From contig NZ_BBJF01000004.1 of NCBI RefSeq assembly GCF_000739735.1, positions 372,001-436,000 on the forward strand: a DNA stretch of 64,000 nt. The letters run 5' to 3'. A model generated the notes under the pieces. The model saw only the letters and a program-made list of their open reading frames with translations, made no database searches and had not been told where the DNA came from. Of the stretch, positions 8,677 through 18,124 are shown in pieces. This DNA comes from Paraburkholderia ginsengisoli NBRC 100965. GTDB lineage: Bacteria; Pseudomonadota; Gammaproteobacteria; Burkholderiales; Burkholderiaceae. The position numbers and the translations under genes were made by a program. Numbering within the stretch: position 1 is the stretch's first letter; every line of letters begins with the position of its first letter.

Positions 8677-9609
8677 TCAAGGCTTGTCGATCAACGTCCT
8701 GGTCGCTTCGGCGACCAGGCTGCGCAGCCAGCGCACTTCGTCGGAGTAATGCACGCGCTCGTGCCACAACTGGTAGTACTGCATTGGCGGGAAATCGAGC
8801 GGCGCGGGCACCACGGTGAGCGGCAGGAACTTGGCGTAGTAATCGGCAAAGAGGCGCGTCGTCGTGAAGATCAGATCGGATTTGATCAGCACGTACGGCG
8901 CCAGATTGAAGTAAGGCAACGTGACGACCACATGACGCTTCAGGCGCTCGCGCGCGAGATGCACGTCGATCGCGCCGCGCTGGCCGACCGAGTACGGCGT
9001 CGGCGCGAGATGCGGCGCGTTCAGATACTGGTCGAGCGTGAGGCCGCCGCGTTTGGCGAACGGATGCGTGTTGCTCATCAGGCAGACGATCTGATCGACG
9101 AACAGGTTCGACAGGTGCAGTTGCTCCGGCGGCTCGGGCCAGTTGCCGACCACGATGTCGAGCTTGCCGTCTTCGAGCGCGAGTTCGTAGTCGAAGGCGG
9201 GGCCGAGCGAATGAAATTCGAGCGTCGCGTTCGGCGCGGCCTGGCGAAAGCGTTCGACCACCGTTGGCACGAACAGCACGTTCAGGTAGTCCGGGCAGCC
9301 GATCCGGTAGCAACGGATCGATGTCGCCGGATCGAAGTTGTGCTGCTGGAACTTGATGCGTTCGATTTCGCGCAGCGCGTTCTGCACCGGTTCGAGCAGG
9401 CGCAGCCCGTACTCGGTCGGCACCATGCCGGATTTGCCGCGCACCAGCAGCGGGTCGCCGGTGATGTCGCGCAGGCGGCGCAGCGCCGCGCTGATCGCCG
9501 GCTGCGATTGATTCAGTTTGACGGCCGCGCGCGTGACGCTGCGTTCCATCAACAAGGTGTGCAAGACGCGCAGTAGGTACGTATCGATCGCCTCGCGTTG
9601 CTGACTCAT
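8677..9609 (-). CDS. LysR-type transcriptional regulator
   Basis: The 310-residue protein has an N-terminal winged helix-turn-helix (SVTRAAVKLNQSQPAISAAL, about residues 24-43, then RLRDITGDPLLVRG) and a periplasmic-binding-like effector domain. It is divergent from the ABC importer that follows and adjacent to the deaminase, so it may respond to a purine or a breakdown product and control both; this is inference. The stop lies 100 bases past the deaminase stop on the opposite strand. Confidence 0.88.
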   Translation of the reverse strand: MSQQREAIDTYLLRVLHTLLMERSVTRAAVKLNQSQPAISAALRRLRDITGDPLLVRGKSGMVPTEYGLRLLEPVQNALREIERIKFQQHNFDPATSIRCYRIGCPDYLNVLFVPTVVERFRQAAPNATLEFHSLGPAFDYELALEDGKLDIVVGNWPEPPEQLHLSNLFVDQIVCLMSNTHPFAKRGGLTLDQYLNAPHLAPTPYSVGQRGAIDVHLARERLKRHVVVTLPYFNLAPYVLIKSDLIFTTTRLFADYYAKFLPLTVVPAPLDFPPMQYYQLWHERVHYSDEVRWLRSLVAEATRTLIDKP

Positions 9610-9859
9610 GACTTCTCCGAAATATATGTTCTGGCTGATCGAACGGGCATGGGGGTATATGCGTTTTAATATGGACGAAAAACGACGTCAAGGGTGGCAT
9701 ACCCGCAGAGCCGCGCTGCACGCGGGTTTGCGGGAATTTTGTCGGCTCGACTGAGCGGGTCGAATTAGGTATTGTCATCCGGTTGTGGTGACGGATCGTC
9801 CGCCGGCAAGGAGGACGGACGCGCTGGAACCGGCAGTCACTGACGCACTACGGAATCAC

Positions 9860-11473
9860 ATGAGCGACTCTTCTTATAGCGACGGCGCCGCCGCGCAGCC
9901 GGCACCGAGGCCGGAACAGACGGCACCCCGAACGGCCCCCCGGCTGGTGCTCCAGGGCATCACCAAACAGTACCCGGCGGTGCGCGCCAACGACGACGTC
10001 ACGCTGATCGTCGCGCCAGGTGAAATCCATGCGGTGCTCGGTGAAAATGGCGCCGGCAAAAGCACGCTGATGAAGATCATCTACGGCGCGGTGCGGCCCG
10101 ACGCCGGCGAAATTCGCTGGGAAGGCGAGGTGGTCGAGATCGCGAGCCCGGCGGCGGCGCGCAAGCTCGGTATCGGCATGGTGTTCCAGCATTTTTCGCT
10201 GTTCGAGACGCTCACGGTCGGCGAAAACATCGCGCTCGCACTCGACGAACCGTTCGATCTGAAGACGCTTGCGAAACGCATCCGCGAAGTATCGGCCGAT
10301 TACGGTCTCGACATTGATCCGCAGCGTCACGTGCATAGTCTGACGGTGGGCGAGCGGCAGCGCGTCGAGATCGTGCGCTGTCTGCTGCAGAACCCGCGTC
10401 TGCTGATCATGGACGAGCCGACTTCGGTGCTGACGCCGCAAGCAGTGCGCAAGCTCTTCGCGACGCTGCGCCGGCTCGCGGCCGAAGGCTGCAGCATTCT
10501 CTATATCAGCCACAAGCTCGACGAAATCCAGGAACTGTGCGACAGCGCGACCGTGATGCGCGGCGGCCGCGTGACCGGTCACGTGAAGCCCAAGGGCGAG
10601 ACGCATGCGTCGCTCGCGCAGTTGATGGTCGGCCATTCGCTGCCCGACTACACGCGGCGCGAGCACAATCCCGGCGCGGTCCTGCTCGACGTGAAGCAGT
10701 TGTCGGTGGAAAGCGACGATCCATTCGGCACGTCGCTGCACGACGTGTCGTTCGGCGTGCATGCGGGCGAGATCTTCGGTATCGCGGGCGTGTCGGGCAA
10801 CGGTCAGGCGGAGTTGCTGTCGGCGTTGTCGGGTGAAAAACGCGGCGTGCGTGCCGACGCAGTCACGATTTGCGGCAAGGCCGCAGGGCGGCTTGGCGCG
10901 GGCGGGCGGCGCGCGCTTGGCTTCGGCTTCGTGCCGGAAGAGCGGCTCGGTCGTGGCGCGGTGCCGGCGATGTCGCTATCGGAGAACGCGCTGCTCACCG
11001 CGCATCGCCAGCAGATGGTCAGCTCCGGCTGGATCAGGGCGGGTGCGATGCGCGCGTTTGCAAAGCGCTGCATCGACGCGTTCGACGTGCGTTGCGGCGG
11101 CTCCGAAGCGCTCGCGCAAAGTCTGTCCGGCGGCAATCTGCAGAAATACATCATGGGCCGCGAAATCCTGCAGGCGCCTAAAGTGCTGGTGGTCGCGCAG
11201 CCGACGTGGGGCGTCGACGTCGGCGCGGCAGCGTTCATCCGTCAGCAGTTGCTGGATCTGGCGGCGCGCGGCGTCGCGATTCTGGTGATCTCGGAGGAGC
11301 TGGAAGAGCTGTTCGATATCTGCGACCGCCTCGCTGTGCTCGCCGGTGGCCGGCTCTCGCCGGTGCGTGCGACCGGCGCGACCAACGCCGAGGAAATCGG
11401 CCGCTGGATGGCGGGCCTGTTCGGCGGCCGCGAGGGCGCGGCGCCGTCGGCGGAACAGGCGGCCCACGCGTAA
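9860..11473 (+). CDS. ABC importer ATPase, two nucleotide-binding domains (nucleoside/BMP class)
   Basis: The protein has two fused ATPase domains like RbsA and YufO/NupO. Domain 1 has Walker A GENGAGKST, signature LTVGERQRVEI and Walker B LLIMDEPTS. Domain 2 has a degenerate P-loop GVSGNGQAEL and signature LSGGNLQKYI. It energises uptake with the two permeases downstream and the BMP-type binding protein. The start is uncertain: ATG 9860 gives 537 residues but has only a weak ribosome-binding site; a GTG at 9785 is also in frame. Confidence 0.87.
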   Translation: MSDSSYSDGAAAQPAPRPEQTAPRTAPRLVLQGITKQYPAVRANDDVTLIVAPGEIHAVLGENGAGKSTLMKIIYGAVRPDAGEIRWEGEVVEIASPAAARKLGIGMVFQHFSLFETLTVGENIALALDEPFDLKTLAKRIREVSADYGLDIDPQRHVHSLTVGERQRVEIVRCLLQNPRLLIMDEPTSVLTPQAVRKLFATLRRLAAEGCSILYISHKLDEIQELCDSATVMRGGRVTGHVKPKGETHASLAQLMVGHSLPDYTRREHNPGAVLLDVKQLSVESDDPFGTSLHDVSFGVHAGEIFGIAGVSGNGQAELLSALSGEKRGVRADAVTICGKAAGRLGAGGRRALGFGFVPEERLGRGAVPAMSLSENALLTAHRQQMVSSGWIRAGAMRAFAKRCIDAFDVRCGGSEALAQSLSGGNLQKYIMGREILQAPKVLVVAQPTWGVDVGAAAFIRQQLLDLAARGVAILVISEELEELFDICDRLAVLAGGRLSPVRATGATNAEEIGRWMAGLFGGREGAAPSAEQAAHA

Positions 11474-11547
11474 AGCGCGCGAGGCGAGAGGAGGCGAGCC
11501 GCCTCGGTCGAGCCTCGAAACAGAACCCAATAAATCACACGCTACCC

Positions 11548-12651
11548 ATGATTCTTCCTTATCGACTTGAAGCACGCACAACGCCGTCGCGCACGATGCA
11601 GTTCGCCGTCCCGCTGATCGCCGCGCTGCTCACGCTCGCGATCGGCTTTCTGATTTTCAGCCTGGTGGGCCGCGATCCGCTGCAGGCGATGCACGCGTTT
11701 TTTATCGAGCCGCTCTCCAGTGTGAACGGCTGGTCCGAGCTGCTGCTGAAGGCGTCGCCGTTGTGCCTGATCGGCCTCGGTCTCGCGATCGGTTATCGGG
11801 CCAACGTCTGGAACATCGGCGCGGAAGGGCAGATGCTGCTCGGCGGCATTGCCGCGAGCGGTGTCGCGATCTATTTCGATCAGGCCACCGGCTGGTGGAT
11901 TCTGCCGACCATGATGATCGCGGGCGTGCTTGGCGGCATGGCGTGGGCGGCGATTCCCGCACTGCTCAAGAGTCGCTTCAACACCAACGAGATTCTCGTG
12001 AGCCTGATGCTCACGTATGTCGCCACGCAGTTGCTGATCTATCTGGTGAGCGGCCCGTGGCGCGATCCGCAGGGAATGAACTTCCCTCTGTCGGAAATGT
12101 TCAGCGGCGACGCGCTCTACCCGACGCTATACGGCGACTGGCACTGGAAATGGCTGCGCGGCACGCGGCTGAACGCGTCGGTGTTCGTCACGCTGATCGC
12201 GATTCCGCTCGTGTGGCTGTTCATGCGCAAGAGTTTCGCGGGCTACCGGATGAACGTCGGCGGTCTCGCGCCGCTCGCCGCGCGCTATGCGGGCTTCTCC
12301 GACAAGAAAACCATCTGGACGTCGCTGCTGATCAGCGGCGGTCTCGCGGGTCTCGCCGGGATGGGCGAGATCGCCGGCCCGATCGGCCAATTGCAGGCAA
12401 CGTGGTCGCCGGGCTACGGCTTCACCGCGATCATCGTCGTGTTCGTGGGGCGGCTGCATCCGGTCGGCATCGTGCTCGCGAGTCTGCTGATGGCGCTGCT
12501 GTATCTCGGCGGCGAAGCGGTGCAGACCTCGATGCAATTGCCGCAGGCGCTTTCCGGCGTGTTCCAGGGGCTGTTGCTGTTCTGCCTGCTGGGTGCCGAC
12601 CTGTTCGTGAACTACCGTGTGCGCCGGCGAACGCTTGCCGCCGCGCATTGA
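11548..12651 (+). CDS. ABC importer permease 1 (BPD_transp_2 family)
   Basis: A 367-residue integral membrane protein with roughly nine to ten hydrophobic segments and the family segment GYRANVWNIGAEGQMLLGG near residue 85. It belongs to the branched-chain/ribose/nucleoside permease family and is the larger of a heterodimeric pair with the next gene. It starts at ATG 11548, 75 bases after the ATPase gene. Together with the BMP lipoprotein-like binding protein, it suggests nucleoside or purine uptake across the inner membrane. Confidence 0.88.
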   Translation: MILPYRLEARTTPSRTMQFAVPLIAALLTLAIGFLIFSLVGRDPLQAMHAFFIEPLSSVNGWSELLLKASPLCLIGLGLAIGYRANVWNIGAEGQMLLGGIAASGVAIYFDQATGWWILPTMMIAGVLGGMAWAAIPALLKSRFNTNEILVSLMLTYVATQLLIYLVSGPWRDPQGMNFPLSEMFSGDALYPTLYGDWHWKWLRGTRLNASVFVTLIAIPLVWLFMRKSFAGYRMNVGGLAPLAARYAGFSDKKTIWTSLLISGGLAGLAGMGEIAGPIGQLQATWSPGYGFTAIIVVFVGRLHPVGIVLASLLMALLYLGGEAVQTSMQLPQALSGVFQGLLLFCLLGADLFVNYRVRRRTLAAAH

Positions 12652-12683
12652 CCAGGCCCACTGATTTTTTCCGCCGGACTTCC

Positions 12684-13613
12684 ATGGATATCCAACAAGC
12701 CAGCGCGCTCACGTCGAGCGCCGTTACCGCCGCGATCCCGCTGATGTTCGCGGGCGCGGGCGAACTCGTCACCGAAAAGTCGGGCGTCCTGAACCTCGGC
12801 GTCGAAGGCATGATGCTGATGGGCGCCGTGACCGGCTATGCGGTCACGACGATCACCGGCAACCCGTGGCTCGGCGTGCTCGCCGCGATCGCGGCCGGCC
12901 TCGCGATGTCGCTGCTGTTCGCGTTCCTCACGCTGACCATGCTCGCCAACCAGGTCGCCACCGGCCTCTCGCTGACGATCTTCGGCATCGGCCTGTCGGC
13001 GTATGTCGGCAAGCCATACACGTCGGCCGCGGTGCGCGCGACCATCGACACGTGGACCATTCCCGGCCTCTCGAAGATTCCCGTGCTCGGCCCCGCGCTC
13101 TTCAGCCTCACGCCGCTCGATTACCTGGCCTTCCTGATGTTCGCCGTGATCGGCTGGTTCCTGTACCGCACGCGCGCCGGGCTGGTGCTGCGTTCGGTCG
13201 GCGAATCGCCGCAGGTCGCGCACTCGGTCGGCTTTCCGGTGGTCGGCGTGCGCTACGGCGCGGTGGCCTTCGGCGGCGGCATGGCCGGTCTCGCGGGCGG
13301 CTATTATTCGATCGTCAATCTGCATCTCTGGCAGGAAAACCTGACCTCGGGGCGTGGCTGGATCGCGCTCGCGCTGGTCGTGTTCGCGACGTGGCGCCCC
13401 GGGCGCCTGCTGATCGGCGCGCTGCTATTCGGCGCGGTCACCGGCCTGCAGTTTTACGCGCAGGCGATCGGCGTGCCGGTGCCGACGCAATTCCTCGCGA
13501 TGCTGCCGTACGTCGCGACGGTCGTCGTGCTGGTGCTGATCTCGCGTAACCCGAACACGATCCGTCTGAACGCGCCGGCCTCGCTCGGCAAACCGTTTTT
13601 CTCGGCGGGCTGA
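12684..13613 (+). CDS. ABC importer permease 2 (BPD_transp_2 family)
   Basis: A 309-residue permease, shorter than its partner, with the conserved EKSGVLNLGVEGMMLMGA segment near the N-terminus and about eight to ten membrane segments. ATG 12684 lies 32 bases past the stop of permease 1. Unequal permease pairs of this type are standard for nucleoside (NupPQ-like) importers. No defects are seen. Confidence 0.88.
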   Translation: MDIQQASALTSSAVTAAIPLMFAGAGELVTEKSGVLNLGVEGMMLMGAVTGYAVTTITGNPWLGVLAAIAAGLAMSLLFAFLTLTMLANQVATGLSLTIFGIGLSAYVGKPYTSAAVRATIDTWTIPGLSKIPVLGPALFSLTPLDYLAFLMFAVIGWFLYRTRAGLVLRSVGESPQVAHSVGFPVVGVRYGAVAFGGGMAGLAGGYYSIVNLHLWQENLTSGRGWIALALVVFATWRPGRLLIGALLFGAVTGLQFYAQAIGVPVPTQFLAMLPYVATVVVLVLISRNPNTIRLNAPASLGKPFFSAG

Positions 13614-13682
13614 TCCCGCCAACTGATCAACTTGCGCCATCCGTTTTTCATCATTCGACCAACACGAGAGGACCCAAACAAC

Positions 13683-14777
13683 ATGAAAAGAAGAAATCTG
13701 CTGACCGCTTTCGCGTGGGGCGCGGCCTCGCTCGCGCTCGCCGCGCCGCTCGCGCAAACCGCGCAGGCCGCCGATGCGCCGGGCGTCGCGTTCGTCTACA
13801 TCGGCAATCCGGGCGACGCCGGCTGGACCTTCGCGCACGACCAGGGCTCGCGCGAAGCGGAAGCGAAGTTCGGCAACAAGATCAAGATCACGCGCGTCGA
13901 GAACGTGCCGGAATCCGCCGACTCGGAGCGCGTGTTCCGCGATCTGGCGAACAAAGGCAACAAGATCATCATCGGCACGAGCTTCGGCTTTCAGGACTTC
14001 CAGCTGAAAGTCGCGAAGGATTTCCCGGACGCGGTGTTCCTGCACGCGACCGGCTACAAGAAGGCGCCGAACTTCGGCACCTACGACGTGCGCATGTATC
14101 AGGGTGCGTATCTGGCCGGCGTCGCCGCGGGCTACGTGACGAAGACCAACACGCTCGGCTTCGTCGCGTCGGTGCCGATTCCGGAAGTGGTGCGCAACAT
14201 CAATGCGTACACGCTCGGCGCGCGCTCGGTGAATCCGAAGGTGCACACGAAGGTCATCTGGATCAACAGCTGGTTCGATCCGGGCAAGGAAAAGCAGGCG
14301 GCCGAAACGCTGATCGGGCAGGGCGCCGACGTGCTGCTGCAGAACACCGATTCGAGCGCGACGCTCGCGACCGCGTCGGAGAAACACGTGCACGCGTTCG
14401 GCTGGGATTCGGACATGAAGAAGTTCGGTCCCGAAGCGCATCTCGGCTCGGTGGTCGCGCATTGGGGCGTGTATTACAACGCGGCAATCCAGCAGGTACT
14501 GGACGGCAAGTGGAAGAACGATCCGGTGTGGTGGGGCATTCCGCAGAAGGCCGTCAACCTGGAGAACCTGAATACGTCGGCGATTCCGGCCGACGCGCAG
14601 AAACAGGTCGCGGCGAAGCGCGACGAGCTGGCGAGCGGCAAGTGGGATGTGTTCACCGGGCCGCTCAAGGATCAGTCCGGCGCGGTGAAGGTGCCGGCCG
14701 GCAAGACGCTGACCGATCCGGAGTTGCAGCGCTTGAACTGGTACGTGGAAGGCGTGGACGGTTCGCTGCCGAAGTAA
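13683..14777 (+). CDS. BMP-family substrate-binding protein
   Basis: The 364-residue protein is a periplasmic binding protein of the BMP/Med family. It has a Sec-type signal peptide (MKRRNLLTAFAWGAASLALA, cleavage near AQA-AD at about 30). Family features include FVYIGNPGDAGWTFAHDQG and FGWDSDM. There is no lipobox Cys, unlike Gram-positive BMP lipoproteins. ATG 13683 has GAGAGGA upstream. It is the last gene of the importer operon and fixes its specificity; purine or purine nucleoside is likely from context. Confidence 0.88.
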   Translation: MKRRNLLTAFAWGAASLALAAPLAQTAQAADAPGVAFVYIGNPGDAGWTFAHDQGSREAEAKFGNKIKITRVENVPESADSERVFRDLANKGNKIIIGTSFGFQDFQLKVAKDFPDAVFLHATGYKKAPNFGTYDVRMYQGAYLAGVAAGYVTKTNTLGFVASVPIPEVVRNINAYTLGARSVNPKVHTKVIWINSWFDPGKEKQAAETLIGQGADVLLQNTDSSATLATASEKHVHAFGWDSDMKKFGPEAHLGSVVAHWGVYYNAAIQQVLDGKWKNDPVWWGIPQKAVNLENLNTSAIPADAQKQVAAKRDELASGKWDVFTGPLKDQSGAVKVPAGKTLTDPELQRLNWYVEGVDGSLPK

Positions 14778-14860
14778 TCGTCGCGCCCGGCCGAGGCTGG
14801 GCGGATTCGCGATGGATTCGCGATCGACCAGGCGGCGGTCTCGCAAGCGCTGCTTTGAGG

Positions 14861-14892
14861 AGCTGCGTCCTGTATGGACGCAGCTTTTTTTT
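14861..14892 (+). terminator. terminator of the ABC importer operon
   Basis: A 10-bp perfect stem AGCTGCGTCC / GGACGCAGCT with loop TGTAT is followed by seven T. It lies 84 bases past the BMP gene stop. Confidence 0.9.
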
Positions 14893-14943
14893 CGCCGTGA
14901 GACAGGCGTCGACGTGCGGGCCTCGGCGCCGCGCCGAGGCTCG

Positions 14944-15150
14944 TCAGTCGATGCGCAAGCCGACCTTGATCGTCACCTGCCAATAAGTAACCTTGTCGTT
15001 TTCGATCTGGCCCCGCGTTTCGGTGACTTCGAACCAGTGCAAATTGCGCAACGTCTTCGATGCTTTTGCAATCGCGGTCTTGACGGCGTCATCGCTCGAC
15101 ACGGGCGACGAGCCGGTCAGTTCGATTTGTTTGTAGACGTGGTCCGACAT
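14944..15150 (-). CDS. dodecin-family flavin-binding protein
   Basis: The 68-residue protein matches dodecin, a small dodecameric flavin storage protein. It shows the typical N-terminal [32 protein letters not shown], the flavin-contacting Trp in LHWFEV, and the closing [17 protein letters not shown] 15150 has AAGGAGG 9 bases upstream, much better than the upstream in-frame start at 15309. Confidence 0.93.
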   Translation of the reverse strand: MSDHVYKQIELTGSSPVSSDDAVKTAIAKASKTLRNLHWFEVTETRGQIENDKVTYWQVTIKVGLRID

Positions 15151-15332
15151 GAGCGTCCTCCTTGGGTCTTCGTTGGTGTCCAGAAAGTATAGGCAACGGG
15201 AAACGCGGCCACCGGGATACGGGGCCGGCCCATCAGCGGTGATGTCGCACGTCGTGTGCCCGGGTAGGCGACAGGCGCGCGCGGCCGTTATCATGTGCGC
15301 GCAACTCAATCCGACAGCCGAGAGGTTCGAAA

Positions 15333-16292
15333 GTGGAAATTGGTTTTTGCGGTCCCGGCCTGATGGGCGCGCCGATGATCCGGCATCTGTTGCGCGCGGG
15401 GCATACCGTGCATGTGTGGAATCGCACGCGGGCGAAGGCAGAGGCGCTGGTGGCGGACGGCGCGTGCGTCGCCGATACGCCGCGCGAACTGGCCGGGCGT
15501 TGTGACGCGGTGCTGTTGTGCGTCGCGGATGCGGCGGCGGTCGAGGAGACCGTGTTCGGTGCGGCCGGGCTGTTGAGCGGCGACGCAGGCGGCAAAGCGG
15601 CCAACCCGAACCGGCTGCGCTGGATCGTCGATCATTCGAGCATTCCGCCGGCCGCGACGCGCGCGTTCGCGCAGCGCGCGGCGGCGTTGGGAGCTTCGGT
15701 CGCGCCGGCGTCCGCAGCGGCGCACGAGGGCGCGGGCGAGGCTCGCATCGGCTGGATCGATGCGCCGGTGTCGGGCGGCGTCGCAGGCGCGAACGCCGGC
15801 ACGCTCGCCGTGATGGCCGGCGGCGCGGCCGCCGACGTCGCGGCCGTGAAGCCGCTGCTCGACGCCTACGCGTCGCGCGTCACGCATATGGGCGAGGTCG
15901 GCGCGGGACAAACCGCCAAGCTGTGCAATCAGACTATCGTCACCGCGACGCTGGCAGCGATCGCCGAGGCGGTCAGCCTCGCGCAGCGCAGCGGCCTCGA
16001 CGCCGCGAACCTCACCGAAGGGCTCGCCGGCGGCTGGGCCGATTCCGTGCTGCTGCAAACCTTCGTGCCGCGCATGACGCAGACCGGCCTCGCGCCGATC
16101 GGCGCGTTCCGCACGTTCCAGAAGGACATCGACACAGTCGCGGCGACCGCGTACGAGACCGGCACGCCGATGCCGGTGTCGTCGACGGTCCAGCAACTGC
16201 TGCGTCTCGGCGCGGCGATGGGGCTCGCCGAGGCCGACCTGTCGGCCTTCATCGACGTTTTGCAGACGCCGCGCGGCGGCTCTGGCGGATAG
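15333..16292 (+). CDS. NAD(P)-binding beta-hydroxyacid dehydrogenase (3-hydroxyisobutyrate / tartronate semialdehyde reductase family)
   Basis: The 319-residue protein has the Rossmann motif [12 protein letters not shown], the substrate-binding [11 protein letters not shown] and the catalytic-Lys region [11 protein letters not shown]. The family includes 3-hydroxyisobutyrate dehydrogenase and tartronate semialdehyde reductase; the exact substrate is not decided. Tartronate semialdehyde reductase would suit glyoxylate disposal after allantoin breakdown. An Ala-rich insert (about residues 112-138) before DAPVSGG is longer than usual. The start is GTG at 15333 with GAGAGG upstream. Confidence 0.85.
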   Translation: MEIGFCGPGLMGAPMIRHLLRAGHTVHVWNRTRAKAEALVADGACVADTPRELAGRCDAVLLCVADAAAVEETVFGAAGLLSGDAGGKAANPNRLRWIVDHSSIPPAATRAFAQRAAALGASVAPASAAAHEGAGEARIGWIDAPVSGGVAGANAGTLAVMAGGAAADVAAVKPLLDAYASRVTHMGEVGAGQTAKLCNQTIVTATLAAIAEAVSLAQRSGLDAANLTEGLAGGWADSVLLQTFVPRMTQTGLAPIGAFRTFQKDIDTVAATAYETGTPMPVSSTVQQLLRLGAAMGLAEADLSAFIDVLQTPRGGSGG

Positions 16293-16387
16293 CGCGAAAT
16301 GCGCGGCGAGGTGCGCGTGGGTTGAAATCGCGATAACCTGCTAAAATATTGGGTTTTTCGCCGATATCACATTCAAAGGGACGCGCC

Positions 16388-17980
16388 GTGCTGTCTACCG
16401 CCAACATCACCATGCAATTCGGGCCAAAGCCCCTCTTCGAGAACATCTCGGTCAAATTTGGGGGAGGCAACCGCTATGGCCTGATCGGTGCGAACGGTTG
16501 CGGTAAATCCACCTTCATGAAGATTCTGGGTTCCGACCTGGAGCCGAGCTCGGGCAATGTGATGCTCGAACCGAACATTCGTCTCGGTAAACTGCGCCAG
16601 GATCAGTTCGCGTACGAAGACGTGCGCGTGCTCGACGTCGTGATGATGGGCCATGCTGAAATGTGGGCCGCGATGACCGAGCGCGACGCGATCTACGCGA
16701 ATCCCGACGCGACCGACGACGACTACATGCACGCCGCCGAACTCGAAGCGAAGTTCGCCGAGTACGACGGCTACACAGCCGAAGCGCGCGCGGGCGAATT
16801 GCTGCTCGGCATCGGCATCGCGATCGAAGACCACAACGGCCCGATGAGCAACGTGGCGCCGGGCTGGAAGCTGCGCGTGTTGCTCGCGCAGGCGCTGTTC
16901 TCGAAGCCGGACGTGCTGCTGCTCGACGAACCGACCAACAACCTGGACATCAACTCGATCCGCTGGCTGGAAGACGTGCTCAACCAGTACAACTCGACGA
17001 TGATCATCATCTCGCACGATCGACACTTCCTGAACCAGGTCTGCACGCACATGGCCGACATGGACTTCGGCACGCTGAAGGTCTATCCGGGCAACTACGA
17101 CGACTACATGCTCGCCAGCACGCAGGCGCGCGAGCGTCAGCAGAACGCCAACGCGAAGGCGAAGGAACGCGTCGCCGACCTGCAGGACTTCGTGCGCCGC
17201 TTCTCGGCGAACAAGTCGAAGGCGCGCCAGGCCACCAGCCGTCTGAAGATGATCGACAAGATCAAGATCGAGGAATTCAAGCCGTCGTCGCGGCAGAATC
17301 CGTTCATCCGCTTCGAGTACGAGAAGAAGCTGCATAACATCGCGGTGGTCGCCGAGAAGATCTCGAAGAAGTACGAGCGCACCATCTTTAACGACTTCAG
17401 CATCAGCGTGCAGCCGGGCGAGCGGATCGCGATCATCGGCGAGAACGGCGCGGGCAAGACCACGCTGCTGCGCTCGCTGCTCGGCAAGCTGGAACTCGAC
17501 CACGGGACGGTGAAGTGGGCGGAGAACGCGAACGTCGGCTACATGCCGCAGGACACGTACGAAGAGTTTCCTGACGATGTCACGCTGATGGACTGGATCG
17601 ACGGCTACCGTCAGGAAGGCGACGACGAGCAGATGGTGCGCGGCACGCTCGGCCGGCTGCTGTTCAACGCGGACGACATCCGCAAGTCGGTCAAGGTGCT
17701 GTCGGGCGGCGAGAAGGGCCGCATGATCTGGGGCAAGCTGATGCTGGGCCGCCACAACGTGCTGCTGATGGACGAGCCGACCAACCACATGGACATGGAG
17801 TCGATCGAGTCGCTGCAGATCGCGCTCGACAAGTTCGAAGGCACGCTGATTTTCGTGTCGCACGACCGCGAGTTCGTGAGCGGCCTCGCCAATCGGATCA
17901 TCGAAGTGAAGACCAATGGCACGCTGAACGACTTCGGTGGCAACTATGAAGACTTCCTGTTGAGCCAGGGCGTGCAATAA
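16388..17980 (+). CDS. ybiT: ABC-F ATPase of the YbiT group; integration target
   Basis: The 530-residue protein closely follows the YbiT type of ABC-F translation factors: the N-terminal [20 protein letters not shown], Walker [10 protein letters not shown], linker, second Walker [10 protein letters not shown], signature LSGGEKGRM and Walker [15 protein letters not shown] 16388 with AAAGGGA upstream matches the E. coli start. The last 125 bases of the gene lie in the 131-bp repeat that bounds the island, so its 3' end has been replaced by an identical copy carried by the element. The full-length protein is preserved. Confidence 0.93.
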   Translation: MLSTANITMQFGPKPLFENISVKFGGGNRYGLIGANGCGKSTFMKILGSDLEPSSGNVMLEPNIRLGKLRQDQFAYEDVRVLDVVMMGHAEMWAAMTERDAIYANPDATDDDYMHAAELEAKFAEYDGYTAEARAGELLLGIGIAIEDHNGPMSNVAPGWKLRVLLAQALFSKPDVLLLDEPTNNLDINSIRWLEDVLNQYNSTMIIISHDRHFLNQVCTHMADMDFGTLKVYPGNYDDYMLASTQARERQQNANAKAKERVADLQDFVRRFSANKSKARQATSRLKMIDKIKIEEFKPSSRQNPFIRFEYEKKLHNIAVVAEKISKKYERTIFNDFSISVQPGERIAIIGENGAGKTTLLRSLLGKLELDHGTVKWAENANVGYMPQDTYEEFPDDVTLMDWIDGYRQEGDDEQMVRGTLGRLLFNADDIRKSVKVLSGGEKGRMIWGKLMLGRHNVLLMDEPTNHMDMESIESLQIALDKFEGTLIFVSHDREFVSGLANRIIEVKTNGTLNDFGGNYEDFLLSQGVQ

Positions 17981-17986
17981 GCGCTA
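17856..17986 (+). repeat. left attachment repeat (attL), 131 bp
   Basis: The segment is identical to 30178-30308, base for base, from TGTCGCACGACC to GCGCTA. It contains the last 41 codons and stop of ybiT plus six further bases. Flanks diverge immediately on both sides, so the boundaries are sharp. Confidence 0.95.
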
Positions 17987-17987
17987 G

Positions 17988-18067
17988 TTGTACCCAAGCT
18001 TTTTGTACCCATTTGTACCCAATCCTGACGTTTTGATTGTACCCCGCGCCCACTTAGGTTGTACCCA
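17988..18067 (+). promoter_or_regulatory. five arm-type integrase sites (TTGTACCC)
   Basis: Five direct copies of TTGTACCCA (one TTGTACCCC) start at 17988, 18003, 18013, 18037 and 18059, beginning right after attL. A sixth exact copy is at 30106-30114 near the other end. Direct repeats of this kind next to an att core are typical of tyrosine-integrase arm binding sites. Their role here is inferred. Confidence 0.72.
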
Positions 18068-18084
18068 GGTGGGCGTTTTGTTTT
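18047..18084 (+). terminator. element-borne terminator placed downstream of ybiT
   Basis: CGCCCAC (18047-18053) pairs with GTGGGCG (18069-18075) around a 15-base loop and is followed by TTTTGTTTT. It would end ybiT transcription after integration, replacing the native terminator now 12 kb away. Its loop contains the fifth arm site, so integrase binding and termination could interfere. Confidence 0.65.
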
Positions 18085-18124
18085 GGGGCTCAGGAGGGTA
18101 TCGGGGCTAGGTTGTAAAGTCGGC

